A stretch of 64,000 nucleotides of DNA from Cinnamomum chago (Eukaryota; Streptophyta; Magnoliopsida; Laurales; Lauraceae). A program made the position numbers and the translations under genes. Positions 36,760 to 48,006 of this stretch are shown here, one piece after another. The notes under the pieces were generated by a model, which worked only from the letters and a program-made list of their open reading frames with translations, was not told where the DNA came from and searched no databases. Each line of letters opens with the position of its first letter. Within the stretch, counting starts at the first letter, position 1. The DNA lies in contig CP142457.1 of NCBI GenBank assembly GCA_038049695.1, positions 58,152,501-58,216,500 of the forward strand, written 5' to 3'.

Positions 36760-37269
36760 AAAGAAGCTTCTTTCTAGTGGGGAGAGCTCATCAGATTAGA
36801 GTTGCCTGGTAAAATTGTAAATTGTGTGGGCATGTGGAAACTCATCCAAAGAAGTTTCCCACGAAATCACGAATTATTTATTTTTCGTCCTTTTTAAGTG
36901 AGAATCAGGCTGTCGTCATTCATGACATGGGCGGCCCAGACTTTTTCCCCCGTAGGTTTTAAACATAATATGTTGACCATAAGTTTTGATTTTTGACCGC
37001 AAGATATATCAATTCTCAATAATTTACCCACTTTCTCCTCTAGGAATAACTTTATTTCTATTCCAAGTTTCACATGCTCTTTATTTTGTCCCATTTTTTC
37101 TGACCGAATTTTACTCAATGTACTATTTAATTGAGAAAAGACGTATATATGTCTTAATTTTCTCTTCTTTCTTTCTCTTTTTTAGATTTTATGCGCGATA
37201 TACTCCAACTCATTGTTAGAAAGTATTTCGAGGGTGGTTTTGAGTGAGATGAATTTTCTTTTAAATGAA
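36760..37269. other. distal upstream region of ACS copy 2
   Basis: AT-rich, no gene or bounded element recognised. It may hold promoter elements of the ACS gene. Confidence 0.4.
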
Positions 37270-37278
37270 TTATTAAAT

Positions 37279-37431
37279 GGGAGATGCTTCTATGAGAGCA
37301 TCTTTTTCCTTACTATAAGAGATAAATGCGGGGGCCCTCACATTTAAGTTGTTAATATTGGATATGGATATGAGGGTCCCCACCTTTTCTCTCATGATAA
37401 GGTGAGAGATGCTCTCACAGGAGCACCTCCC
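37279..37431. mobile_element. Mutator-like foldback MITE (153 bp)
   Basis: Ends GGGAGATGCTTCTATGAGAG and the inverse of GGGAGGTGCTCCTGTGAGAG, flanked by the perfect 9-bp duplication TTATTAAAT (37270-37278 and 37432-37440). It lies about 0.6 kb upstream of the ACS copy 2 TATA box. A half copy in the opposite orientation is at 63660-63760. Confidence 0.85.
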
Positions 37432-37440
37432 TTATTAAAT

Positions 37441-40037
37441 ATAGTTTTCTAGTTATTGGTGAACATGCCCATATCTATACTAGTGGTTTAGAACTATGTA
37501 AAGAGTGCAGTCAATGGTTATTTACCAATTTTGTGGGCCACACTTTTGATGCCCAAAAATCTCCAACCATCTATATTTTCCCAATTTGTGAATGGGGCAT
37601 TGCTATTATTATCTCATGTGGCAAACTAGATAAACATCTTGATCACAAAAGAAAATTAAGAATCATTTATTTGCTTGGGAGTGGGGTCTACTCTCTCTTT
37701 TTAATATATAATACTTAAATCACCCAAGTAAGAAAGTCAAATTTGGATTTGGGTGAGCTGCTCAACTGCAATTGACCCCTTTTATTTATTTATTTTACTT
37801 ATCCAATCGAATTGATAGTCAAGTGATCTCCCTTTCACTTCCTACAAGTGGAAGGAGTAGAACCCAACGTAGGACCCACCATATGAAAATTTAAGCTCCT
37901 CAAAATAGACACCCATTCTTTTTATGCGATGTCCCACATTTTACTCCAAAATGGGTTGTTTCTATCGTAAGGTTGAGCATATATCAATACAGTGCAGCTA
38001 ATATATGATTAAATATATTCATTAATCACTTTGTCCATGGCATGCTCAATCTAACAATGAGATCACTAAAGTGTTTTAGAGTGAAATTTGATAAAATCTT
38101 ATAAACAAAGTTAGCATTCATTTTGAACGGTTCAGAGTTTTATTATCTAAAGTCCTTTGTTGTTCCTCTCCTTCCACTCACAGGAAGTGTGAGGCAGATC
38201 ATTGAGGCTCCCAATTCTTGTAGCCGTCGGCAGTGATAGATGAAAAATCTTGGAAGGATGTTGCCGTCGGCCAGCCAGGATGTGTCTGGTCATAATCAGC
38301 CACAACGTCAAAATCAGCTCCAACCAGGCTAAAGTAACAGTTCTTTCTTTTTAAAGAAATGACACTCTAAAATGTTCAACTTCAAAGGTCTGAAAACCTG
38401 AACTTTTCTAATTATGAATAGTATTTTTGTAATCTAATACTATATTGCAAATCAATTACGAATAGTACGTGGGCCCATCACATTAGAATATCATATCCGA
38501 AACCAAATCCCATCTATAAATATGAATTATATCAAGTTACACCTAACGAACTAGGATCCCTAACACAGAGACAGACAACCAGGGACAGTGAACTGCGATC
38601 CGAAGATCTAAATAAATATGACGGTGGATATATAACTAGAAAATATTCATTGTTCAACAATCTTTTGGGATATTGGCCGGAACCTAGAGTAAAGACAAAT
38701 AGAAAAGGATATTAAGTGATACTTATATTACTTATAAGATGATACATGTGACAGTCACCCACTTTACTCTCCAAGCATAGATTTTTAATCATTTAAAAAG
38801 TTGATCAAATTACTCAAAACCTGCAATTAAAATTTGTTATTTATGAGAGGATCAGTGATGTGAACAATATCAATCATATAATACCCACAGGGAGCCAATT
38901 TAAGAAATTTTTAGATTAAGAAAACTAATTAACTAGCCATTAAGGAAAGTTTTGAGTGTTTAGAAATAAAAACAAGCAACCAATTTAGAAATATAAAATC
39001 TACCGATTAAAAAAAGTGATTAGAACATAGGAGTCCAATAAGAACCTTCAAATTATTTATCAAGTGACTCCAATTTGTTCCAATATTTATTTTAAATTAA
39101 AAACAAATCAATGTTTTTAATTTAGAAAATCTAATGTTTAAAATCCCTTTTTAATCATAAAAATTCAAAACTCAAGACTTCTTTCATCTCATAAAAGAAT
39201 AAAAATAATTTAAGCACAACCCATCAAATATAAGCATAAATCAGCAAAAGATCTAAATCCAAAGCATGACCTATCAAACCTAAGAATAAATAGTCAAAAA
39301 TTAATTCTTATTTTTATAAATAAAAAATGGAGATTTGCCTAGGGCACGAAGATAAACCTATTAATCATTACGCACATAATCATGGAACACAAATTATAAT
39401 TACTAAACAAATAAAAAGAAGCAACTTAACTTCATCCATAGCTCTTATAAAGAAAATTAGCCCGCCATTGCAAAGAATGCTTCTTGATTTATCATTAAAA
39501 ATTGCATCTTTACAAATAATGAAGAAAAGAAGTAGGGAAGAGAGGGTGTGGCTAGGAGAGAATAAACTAATAAAGAAAGATGGATGGAATTGTTTGGACG
39601 TGTGGGAGAGTGGTATCATGGCCTATTTGGTCGTCCAAGCACTTGTGGCCTTTTATAATGCCCGTTTGCAATGCTTAGGGCCCAAGTAATTCTGATTTAG
39701 GAATTTCTATAGTTTAGTCTCCAATATAGGTTAGGATTTAGGAAGTTCTAGACAAGGAATCTTGGGATTTTGGAATTGTTTCTAACCTTGAAACTTGCTT
39801 GGTTTAATGAATTTCTAAAGTTGATCTCCTTTTCATCTTGCAACTTCACATAACTTGGGCCCACTTTTAGTTTTGAAAAACTCTAAATCTGCTATTCAGA
39901 TTTGATCATGAAAACTGGAACACATGATGGGCCCCACATGGGCATGCAAATCTTAAAATATCCCTCTATGGACGTGTATTGCATTTTGGAAACTTTCTTG
40001 GATTTTTCTTCTTTCTTTCTTTGCTTCTTTACATTTC
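37441..40037. other. gene-free region with possible reverse-oriented LTR remnant
   Basis: No host gene. On the minus strand 39690-38750 has a TATA box (ATTATAAAAGG near 39652), a pyrimidine-rich leader and, near 38890, CTCCCTGTGGGTATTATA, reminiscent of the 3' part of some plant LTRs. No terminal duplication was found, so this is a suggestion only. Confidence 0.35.
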
Positions 40038-40040
40038 TTA

Positions 40041-40966
40041 GGGCCTGTTTGGATGTACAAGAAAATAAAGAAAATAATATTTTTTAGAATATAATCTTTC
40101 ATTTTTTAAAGAAGAAAATCTTGTGCGTTTGGTAACTCAAGAAAAATTTGAAGAAAAGATTCTTTTCTTTCAAAAAACTCAATATTCTCTCCTACAGCTC
40201 CCCCCCTGTAGAAAACTTTCTACAAGATAAAAATCTTTCAAAATGACGATTACAAAGTTGTAGAGTAAAGTAAAGACCTTGGTTCAACAAATCCATCATA
40301 ATGTGTATGTTTACATGTATGGAAAAGTAAAGTAAAAGTAAATCTCACAGGACGATAAAGGTGGGGTAAAGTAAAGGTGAGATAAAGTACATGGTGAAGT
40401 AAAGTGGGAATGAATGGTAAAGTAGTTTTTTTTTAAAATTTACTTAAACATTTTATCGTAGTTTTATATGGTAAATAAAAAGTGACTTGTTTACAAGTGT
40501 GGTAAAGTAAAATAAAGATCGATGTCATATCATGGTAAAAGATGAGGTAAAGTAAGGTCAGATGAAGTATGTGGTAAAGCAAAGTGAGAGAGAGTTATAA
40601 AGTAGTTATTTTTTCATTTACTTTACTTTACTATACTTTACCATGATTTTATGTGATAAAAGAAAAGTAACTTATTGTAAAAACATGAAAGTTAAACTTT
40701 ACTTTACCACATTACTTTTTTTATCCTGACATGGTAAATTACATATAAATTAAAATATTTAATAAAAAAATTTCTTATAATGTAATTTAATTTAATCATA
40801 GCACCGTCCAAACATCTCAATTTAAAATCTGTAGTATTCTTCAAAAATTACCAAACAGTAAAAAAATTATACTATTATAATATTACATTATTGTATTCTA
40901 TACTATTTTATTCTTATAATATTTAAATATATAAATATTTTATTCTATAGACATCCAAACGGGCCC
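40041..40966. mobile_element. Tourist-like (PIF/Harbinger) element (926 bp)
   Basis: Inverted ends GGGCCTGTTTGGATGT and ACATCCAAACGGGCCC, flanked by TTA (40038-40040 and 40967-40969). The interior is dominated by degenerate GTAAAGTAAAG motifs on one side (40260-40600) and their inverse ACTTTACTTTAC on the other (40615-40740). It may contain a second, nested foldback element. No transposase. Confidence 0.7.
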
Positions 40967-40969
40967 TTA

Positions 40970-42300
40970 AGCATCGAAAGATCTTGGATTTCTTTCCTGG
41001 AAATTTTCTCCTTTTTTTTTCTCATCAATTCTGCTTTATCCGCGGGCCCCAAAATCTAAATTTTTTTCTTTCACATGAGAGTGGGCCCGCATGGGCATGA
41101 AATCTTGAAGTGGCATGGCTTAGATTTCCTCTGCGGATTCTTTCTCTTCTTTTCTTTTCAAAGCGGGTCCCAAAAAAAATTGAAGATTCCCTATAAGAAT
41201 AAAAAGAAAAATTCAGCCATAATATGTATAAAATTCATAAATGTTATGCATGGAACCCAAATGAGATCATGCACATGAATGTACAACTGGATGATTTTTC
41301 ATGAACTAATTGATGATGCAGGAATAAAAAAGCTAAATAGTGTGATACTAAGATGATGTAAACCAATGATTTCATAAAATTCATGCAAGATTGATGATTT
41401 TGAATGGTTTTGACTAAAATTCCAACTTTGATGCTCAAATTCATTGAATTATGAAATTCTATGAAATTGAATGCAAATTACCCTAATTAAGTCCACAAAG
41501 TAACATAAAGGAATGAATGAAAACTACAATTTTGTGGACTTATTAATCAGAACCATTTGCTAAAATGAATTTTTTGAAGTGGGGAATCACATGCTTCATC
41601 ACACAAGGAAGTCATAAAGGTTCAAACTGAGAAACACCATCTTTGGTTGATCATTGTTAGTAGTAGTACTAGTCTTATTTTTGGCCATTTAACATCTCAG
41701 GATAGTATTGGAAGCTCTTTTAGGTTACTGTTAGTGGTAAGAATAACATCAAAAAGTTAATTAGATTATGCATTGAAATTGTGCTTAAATTTTAAGAATA
41801 TAGAGATTAAGGGTAAAAGAATTGAGAGAGTTTTTGTGGTAAACATCATCATAGTGGGATTTTTTTGGCAACAATACATTGTCATAGAAAACAGTGGCCA
41901 TACTTGCACATGAGATGAAATTACTATGAAAATGATTCTATGAATTCAAAGATGACGAAGGATTCCCTGCAGCTTTCACACCAGAAACTCATCATTTTTT
42001 TTTCAAAGCGGGACACATGGAGAGTTTGCAATGCTCAACAAGGAGCTGTACAAATAGATTACATATGAATTCATGGTTAAATGAGCTCTATCAAAAGATT
42101 CTTATAGAGGTGAGGATGAAGGACATGAGGTGAGAGATGAAGGATATAAACATAGGATGCAGATGGACTTTTATTGGATTTGAATAACTGGGGTGATGGC
42201 CAGGTATTTATTTTTAATCTTTTTTTTTATTAAAGAGAAGGTTATTTGATAATATTTATTTTCACATTGCATCTTTTACTCTTATAGAAAGATAGAATCC
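40970..42300. other. gene-free spacer
   Basis: AT-rich. A segment near 41075-41110 (GGGCCCGCATGGGCATGAAAT) echoes one at 39930-39955 (GGGCCCCACATGGGCATGCA), so part of this spacer is an old duplication. Nothing else seen. Confidence 0.4.
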
Positions 42301-42315
42301 TAGAATTCCTATAAA

Positions 42316-42552
42316 GACCTGTCTGTTTGCATTAAAAATAGAATAAATAGGGGTGGTTAAAAATGAAGATAAAAGTTAAGTTTCCAAATTGAACATCAAA
42401 TAACATTTTTTTTTTAGTTTTAGAGAAATTGAATCAAAAGAAAATATTATCTCAAGCTCATTTTCAAAAATTCACTGCTTATCTTCAATTTTAATCAGAC
42501 AATATATTCAATTCCTATGTATAATTTTAATCCAAACCAACAGGGCCTAAGC
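42316..42552. repeat. MITE-like repeat
   Basis: Left GACCTGTCTGTTTGCATTAAAA and right TTTTAATCCAAACCAACAGGGC are imperfect inverses, as in the CTGTTTGGAT Tourist-like elements of this window. Target duplication not resolved. Confidence 0.4.
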
Positions 42553-42613
42553 ATTTTTCATAAAACAAACTGGTCATAAATTATCAGATACCTAGGTGAT
42601 AAGCTTAAAGCCA

Positions 42614-45027
42614 AACCATGGTAGTTTGGAGAATAGGAATGCCGTGCTTTTGGCTAAGTGGTGGGGGAGATTTGGAGACGAAAGGGAGGCTTTATGGAGA
42701 AAGGTCATATCTGTCAAGTATGGTGAGAAAGGTCTCACTCTTCAGGAAGCTTGACAATCTATCAGAACCAGCATCCCTTCCACTTACTGGCTGAACTGGG
42801 CTCCTCTGGTCTGGAACTCCCTTCAACATCCTAGGATATCTTTCTTTGCCTGGAGGCTGCTTCATGGATAGACCCCCACTCAAGCCTGGGCCCAGCACGG
42901 TGGCATCAGTTTGGCATCAAGGTGCAGTCTATGCCAAAAAGATCAAGAGACTATTTTGCATTTCCTCTTCCTTTGCCCTTTCTCCTCTGTCACATGGAAT
43001 TGGATCCTCTCCAAGGCAGGTTCGGCTGTTGTTGGTCCTCTCTTTCCTTCTAAGATCTGGCATGCTCTCTCCCTCCAAAGTGACATTCTGGCCTGCAAAG
43101 GAGCTGCTTCAATCTTCTTCTCAACTGCCTATGCTCTATGGAGATGCAGGAATGAAGTTTTCTTCTCGAATTCTAGAGCCTCCCAGACGAAGGTCCATTT
43201 TTACTTGAATGAGCTCCTCTCTGCCTCTCTTAAGCGTATTAACAAACCTTTTTCTGGTAGATCTCTTAACCTTTTCTGTAAATTTTTGTTCCCAAATTCT
43301 TAAGCCTGGTTTGTGTTTTCCTGACTTCTGTTGGTTTCTTTTAATTTTTTGTTTTCTTCTTCTCTGTTGTTGCTCTCTGTGTTTCCTCTCTTTTGGGCTT
43401 TTTGGCCCTGTTTTCTTCCTCTTTCTCCTTTAATACAATTTGCCTTTCAGCAAAAAAAAGTATGGTGAGGACAGGTGGGGATGGTGGCCTAATTTAGGTC
43501 CAAGGCATTGTACGTCGGGTCTATGGGGTGCTATTCCATTAGTTGGGTATGTATCAACTGATATGGGAAAAATCTTATCCAAAGGGGTGGGTTTTGTTGT
43601 GGGAGGTGGGAGAAAGGTCAGATTTTGGTTAGATGATTGGGTGGGGGTGGGTCTTCTATGTGAGTTATTTCCTAGAATCTTTAGAGTGGTGTCTATCAAG
43701 GAGTGTGCTGTAAGTGATTGCTATGAGATGCGTGATGGTTCTATGGTGTGGGATGTGTCATTTAGAAGGCGTCTTCGTCTGTTTGAGGAGGTTCAGTATG
43801 AAGAGTTGTTGAGGCTTCTTGCTAGCATGTTTTTGTGCAGGAACTCCAAGGTTTCTCGGATTTGGAAGCCTTCCATATCCGGGGAATTCTCAGAAAAAAG
43901 CTTTTTACTCAGCCTTAGTGGGGATCCAACCTAGTAGTGCTCCTTCTTTCCTTCTTTGGATGGGGCTAGCTCCTTCCCGGGTGGAGACTTTTTTATTGGC
44001 TGGCAGTTGCAGCGAAGATCTCTACTGCAGCGCTCTTATTAACTTCCATCTTCGACATTTGTGTGATGTGTCAAAAGGAGGCAGAAACAGTTAATCATCT
44101 TTTACTTCATTGTGACTTTGCGACCGATGTTTGGGGTCATTTCATTAGTAGATGCGAAGTTGCTTGGTGTTTTCCGAGGAAGATTGAAGAGGTTGTAGAG
44201 TCTTGGATGGAAGATCATTTTGTTGGATGTGGTTGTACTATTTGGAGGTTGATCTCTTTCGCTATTTTATGGTCAATTTGGAGAGAAAGGAATGAAAGAA
44301 TTTTCAAAGGTGAGTCCTCCTCCCCAATGCATTTCTCCAATTAACATGAGGATATCAAAGTGGGCTTTGATTAGAAAAGAGTTCTCCAAATTTAGTTTAA
44401 ATGATATTATTTATAACTGGGATGCTTGTATGGGATGTAGCCCAATTAAGGTAAAAAATTATGTTTTTTGGTCTCCTTCTCCCCTTGGAGTGTTTAAGTT
44501 CAATGTTGATAGTTCAGCAAGAGGAAAGCCAAGGCCGGCGGGAATTGTAGGTGTTTTTCGCAATAGTAAGGGTGACGTCATTTTTATGTTTTCAAAGTAC
44601 ATGGGTTTTCTGCGATTCTAATGAAGCTGAGGTGTTAGCCATTTTGGAGTCTCTTCGATGCTTTTCTAGGAACATCCTTGGGGATCTCATTGTGGAAAGT
44701 GACTCTTTCAATGTGATTTTTTGGACATCTAAAAAGAAAGTCTGCCATTGGAGGTTTCAATTCCTATTCAATGAAATCTGGTCTTTATTTACATATTTTA
44801 ATGTTATCTTTCATCATATCGCTAGATCGGCAAACTCAATGAATGTGCTTTATCTAAGCGGGAGTCAGGAGGTCTTCTCCTTGAGAGGGTATAATTATAT
44901 AAGTTTTGGATAGTGTCTTTTGTTTGTATTTGGTGGGAGAGGTTACAATACTATTGTAACGTTTCTTTCCACATTGTAATCTCATTTTTTAATAAATAAA
45001 TATTTTTATTACTGATAAAAAGAAAAA
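42614..45027 (+). mobile_element. 5'-truncated L1-type LINE (LINE B), interrupted by a nested LINE
   Basis: Flanks AAGCTTAAAGCCA (42601-42613) and AAGCGTAAAGCCA (45026-45038) are a 13-bp target duplication with one change. The coding sequence runs LLAKWWGRFGDEREALWRKV up to KYGE, is broken at 42727, and resumes at 43470 with DRWGWWP. Then come a zinc-finger region (CQKEAETVNHLLLHC, 44066 on) and an RNase H domain (FNVDSSARG, NEAE, ESDS; the fourth catalytic Asp is not visible). It ends in TTTTTATTACTGATAAAAAG. Several frameshifts; dead. Confidence 0.85.
42728..43457 (+). mobile_element. nested 5'-truncated LINE (LINE A), 730 bp
   Basis: Inserted in LINE B with target duplication AAGTATGGTGAG at 42716-42727 and 43458-43469; the exact right edge is blurred by the A tail. 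The frame encodes the 3' end of a different LINE: FAWRLLHG, CSLCQKDQETILHFLFLCPF (zinc finger) and ALWRCRNEVFFS. It ends TTTAATACAATTTGCCTTTC and a short A tail. In-frame stops show it is dead. Confidence 0.85.
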
Positions 45028-46714
45028 GCGTAAAGCCATCTTGTATCTATTAGGCGAATGGACCTCACAAATTCTTGACATGAGTCTGTATTTCAAAAGG
45101 CATGAAAAGGATGACGATTCAACGAAGATCACGGACATGTGTTTCTTTATTCTTCCCATGGCCACGTTCTGTTTTGGTGTCAGTCGTCTATATTTCGGTG
45201 TCAGGTTTGGCATGTTACTACTTCCAATGTCCAATTGTTCATACCCGACGAAGGTTACAGACATTACACGACTCTGGGGAATGTGATGCTCGGTTTCCCC
45301 ATTGATCCCCACTTTTTCTTCTTCACGCCAAACATGCTAAAATCAGTTTTCTTGGAAACACTGTAGCTCTGCTGCACGACAAACGTGCAAAAATCATGCA
45401 AGTATTTCTCATCAACATTCACGAGTGTTGTTAGAACTTACGATACATTGAATCTTTTCCTATAAATCATCTTGGTTGAAAAACTCTCACAAGTTGACTT
45501 TTGAGTACACAAGAAGCGATGGAGAAAGGATAAAACTTTAGATTACTAAAATTATCTCGAAAAGAGATAGAAATAAATGACGGAAGACCCAAACTCATCA
45601 AAGAGCGGTGCTATGTGGACCGACTGGGGGTACCGAATGTTGGCTTGGTCCCCCCTAAGGACATGAGAGAGATTTTCTGCTCATCAAAACAATGAGAGAG
45701 AACATGACTTCCACTATATCATAAAAACACATGACACCAGCATATTTGTTACTCCATCATATTGGCATTCCACTTTATCATGGAATAAAAGATATTTCTC
45801 ATGATATTGTGAAATGAGGGTATAAGGAAGGTTAAAAAAATAGAGTTTAAAATTTTGTGAGAGGTCCTCCCTTTCTTTTAAAGGGTTTGGACCCTTTGTC
45901 ATTTATTTGATTTTAAGGAGACTTTTTTTTTTTAAAATACGTAGCATAAAAGATTAAAAAAAAAAAACTAATGAATACTTTGTTAAAAACCAATGAATAG
46001 CTTCTTCACTTCATTTATTAAAATTTGAAGATTTAAACTCATGATCTCTGGAAAAGTGTCGCTCCTCGCTACCACCTACAATAATGGCATTTCATATGTA
46101 AAACCTTAATTAGTAATATAAAAAAGTAAAAAAATACTCGGTGAGGCAAGGCGGGCTGGACACACCCAAAACTCAAACCCGCCCTAAACTTGACTTGGGT
46201 TAGTGCATGGAAAATATTCTTAACCCGAAATGTTGAGGTCAACATCCATTCTAACTCTTGATCGCTTATAATTGTAGTAGAGCCCCCACCCTCATCATAA
46301 AACCATTGTTGTCCCGTTTTCCATCACCAATTAATTTTGAGATAAGTGGTAGTTCAATGCAGTGTAAGATCCTACAAGTGGTATCAGAACCTAGTAGATT
46401 GACGTCCACCCTCGCTCCTGAGCAGTCATAATTATAGTTGAGCCCTCGTGGAATAAATGATAGCTCAATGGAGAGTAAGATCCTACACAAACCCTACTGA
46501 CTACAGACACATTACCGATCCCACTCCTATTAGAAGAGGGTTTGGGCGGTCCCCATCAAAACCCTATCCATTGCCATCCCTAACTTGGATAAACTTTAAT
46601 TGGGGATTAATGTCTGGATCATTATCAAATCAGGACTCTTGAAAAGGTAGATGAGTGTGCCTGAAGTGATTAGATTGAGCAAGTGTGGGCACATACATGA
46701 CAATAAAATAAAAT

Positions 46715-46720
<6 letters not shown>

Positions 46721-46749
<29 letters not shown>
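46721..46749. repeat. (GA)n microsatellite
   Basis: About 14 GA units. It produces artificial Leu-Ser repeats in minus-strand frames. Confidence 0.9.
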
Positions 46750-46755
<6 letters not shown>

Positions 46756-47969
46756 AGGGAGGCAAAACATAGGTGTAGAGACGTAGAGCATTTGCCAAAA
46801 TAAAATAAACTCCAAAATGGATTTCCTATTGAGCTTTTATTTCTAGAATGGAGATATTGCTCCATGACCTCAGTCTTATCGCCTCCTGACTCAGCGTTCA
46901 TTGAATCATTCTGCCTTTTGGGATACTTCAACATTCTCCCGTGGGAATCTGCCAAATGAAAAGTTATTGTCCCTTCCGGATCTTGTTCGAGAGAATAAGA
47001 AATTAGCTCTGTCGGTATGTCGTCCCCGCGAATGTTTTTTTTTTTTTTTGTTACACCCCCTAATTGTAAGTGGGGTTGATTTACCAAAAAAAGCAAAAAG
47101 CGGGGGTTCGGGTAATTGGGCCTCAGGACAATTTCTTAGTTTCTCCACTAGCTGGAGTAGAAGGAAAGCTCTCCCAGCGTATTAGGGCAAGCGAAAAAAA
47201 ATAAAAAATAAAAATAATTATGTCAAATCGTCTTAGCCATTGATTTAGTAACCATAAAATTTAGTGGTATTTATAGATCTTTTGTTGAAATCAAACCAGC
47301 AATCCTAGAAAAAAAACGTTTGATTAGAGTGATATTGGTCATTAGAGTGAGGGCTAGCAACCACATGCTCTGATTATAGGTGGGCCAAAGTAGATCCCCC
47401 GTAGCTTCACTGCATGTACTCACCCTCCTAGTCGTAGGTCAACATTTCTCCACATACGGGTGACAATTGATTAGCTTAGCCATCAAACGACTAAGAAACG
47501 GATATGCTATATATACATATGGGAGGGGAACTGGGTGGTTGATTGACTTATTTTTAGGTATTTGTGGTAAACAGAAGGTGATTGACTAAACAGTTGGTTT
47601 TGGTTGAACGGGACGTATGTAGCACGACACGACCATTTATTGGTCGACCACGTGATCGATCTATTCGCAGGCTTTTGACCAAGAGGAATGTTTTAATAGT
47701 CAAAAACAGCTTTTGTACAAAACCAATAGGGCAGGCAGCCTGTGCGTGTGAACGGTGCACACCCATTTGATCCGATGGGCCCCTCATCAGGAGAACCCAA
47801 GTCCACCCGAATCTTAAAAATACTACCACAACAGTGCATAATATTCGCACAACATTTCCTAACTTTACCAAAACGTCATCATTGAGATAATGCACTGTTA
47901 GCAGCCCTCTTCCGTTTGAGAACCTGGTGATGTTATTTGTTACAATAAGGCCCACTAAATACTAAATAA

Positions 47970-48006
<37 letters not shown>
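47970..48006. repeat. (TA)n microsatellite
   Basis: TA units with one TTTA interruption near the right end. Confidence 0.9.

Noticed and set aside
42846..43208. 120-codon plus-strand frame
   Set aside because: Overlaps the true LINE frame (zinc-finger region at 42911-43303) in another phase.
46596..47096. 166-codon minus-strand frame as a gene
   Set aside because: Nearly a third is microsatellite translation. The rest has no motif I recognise, and the opposite strand is also open.
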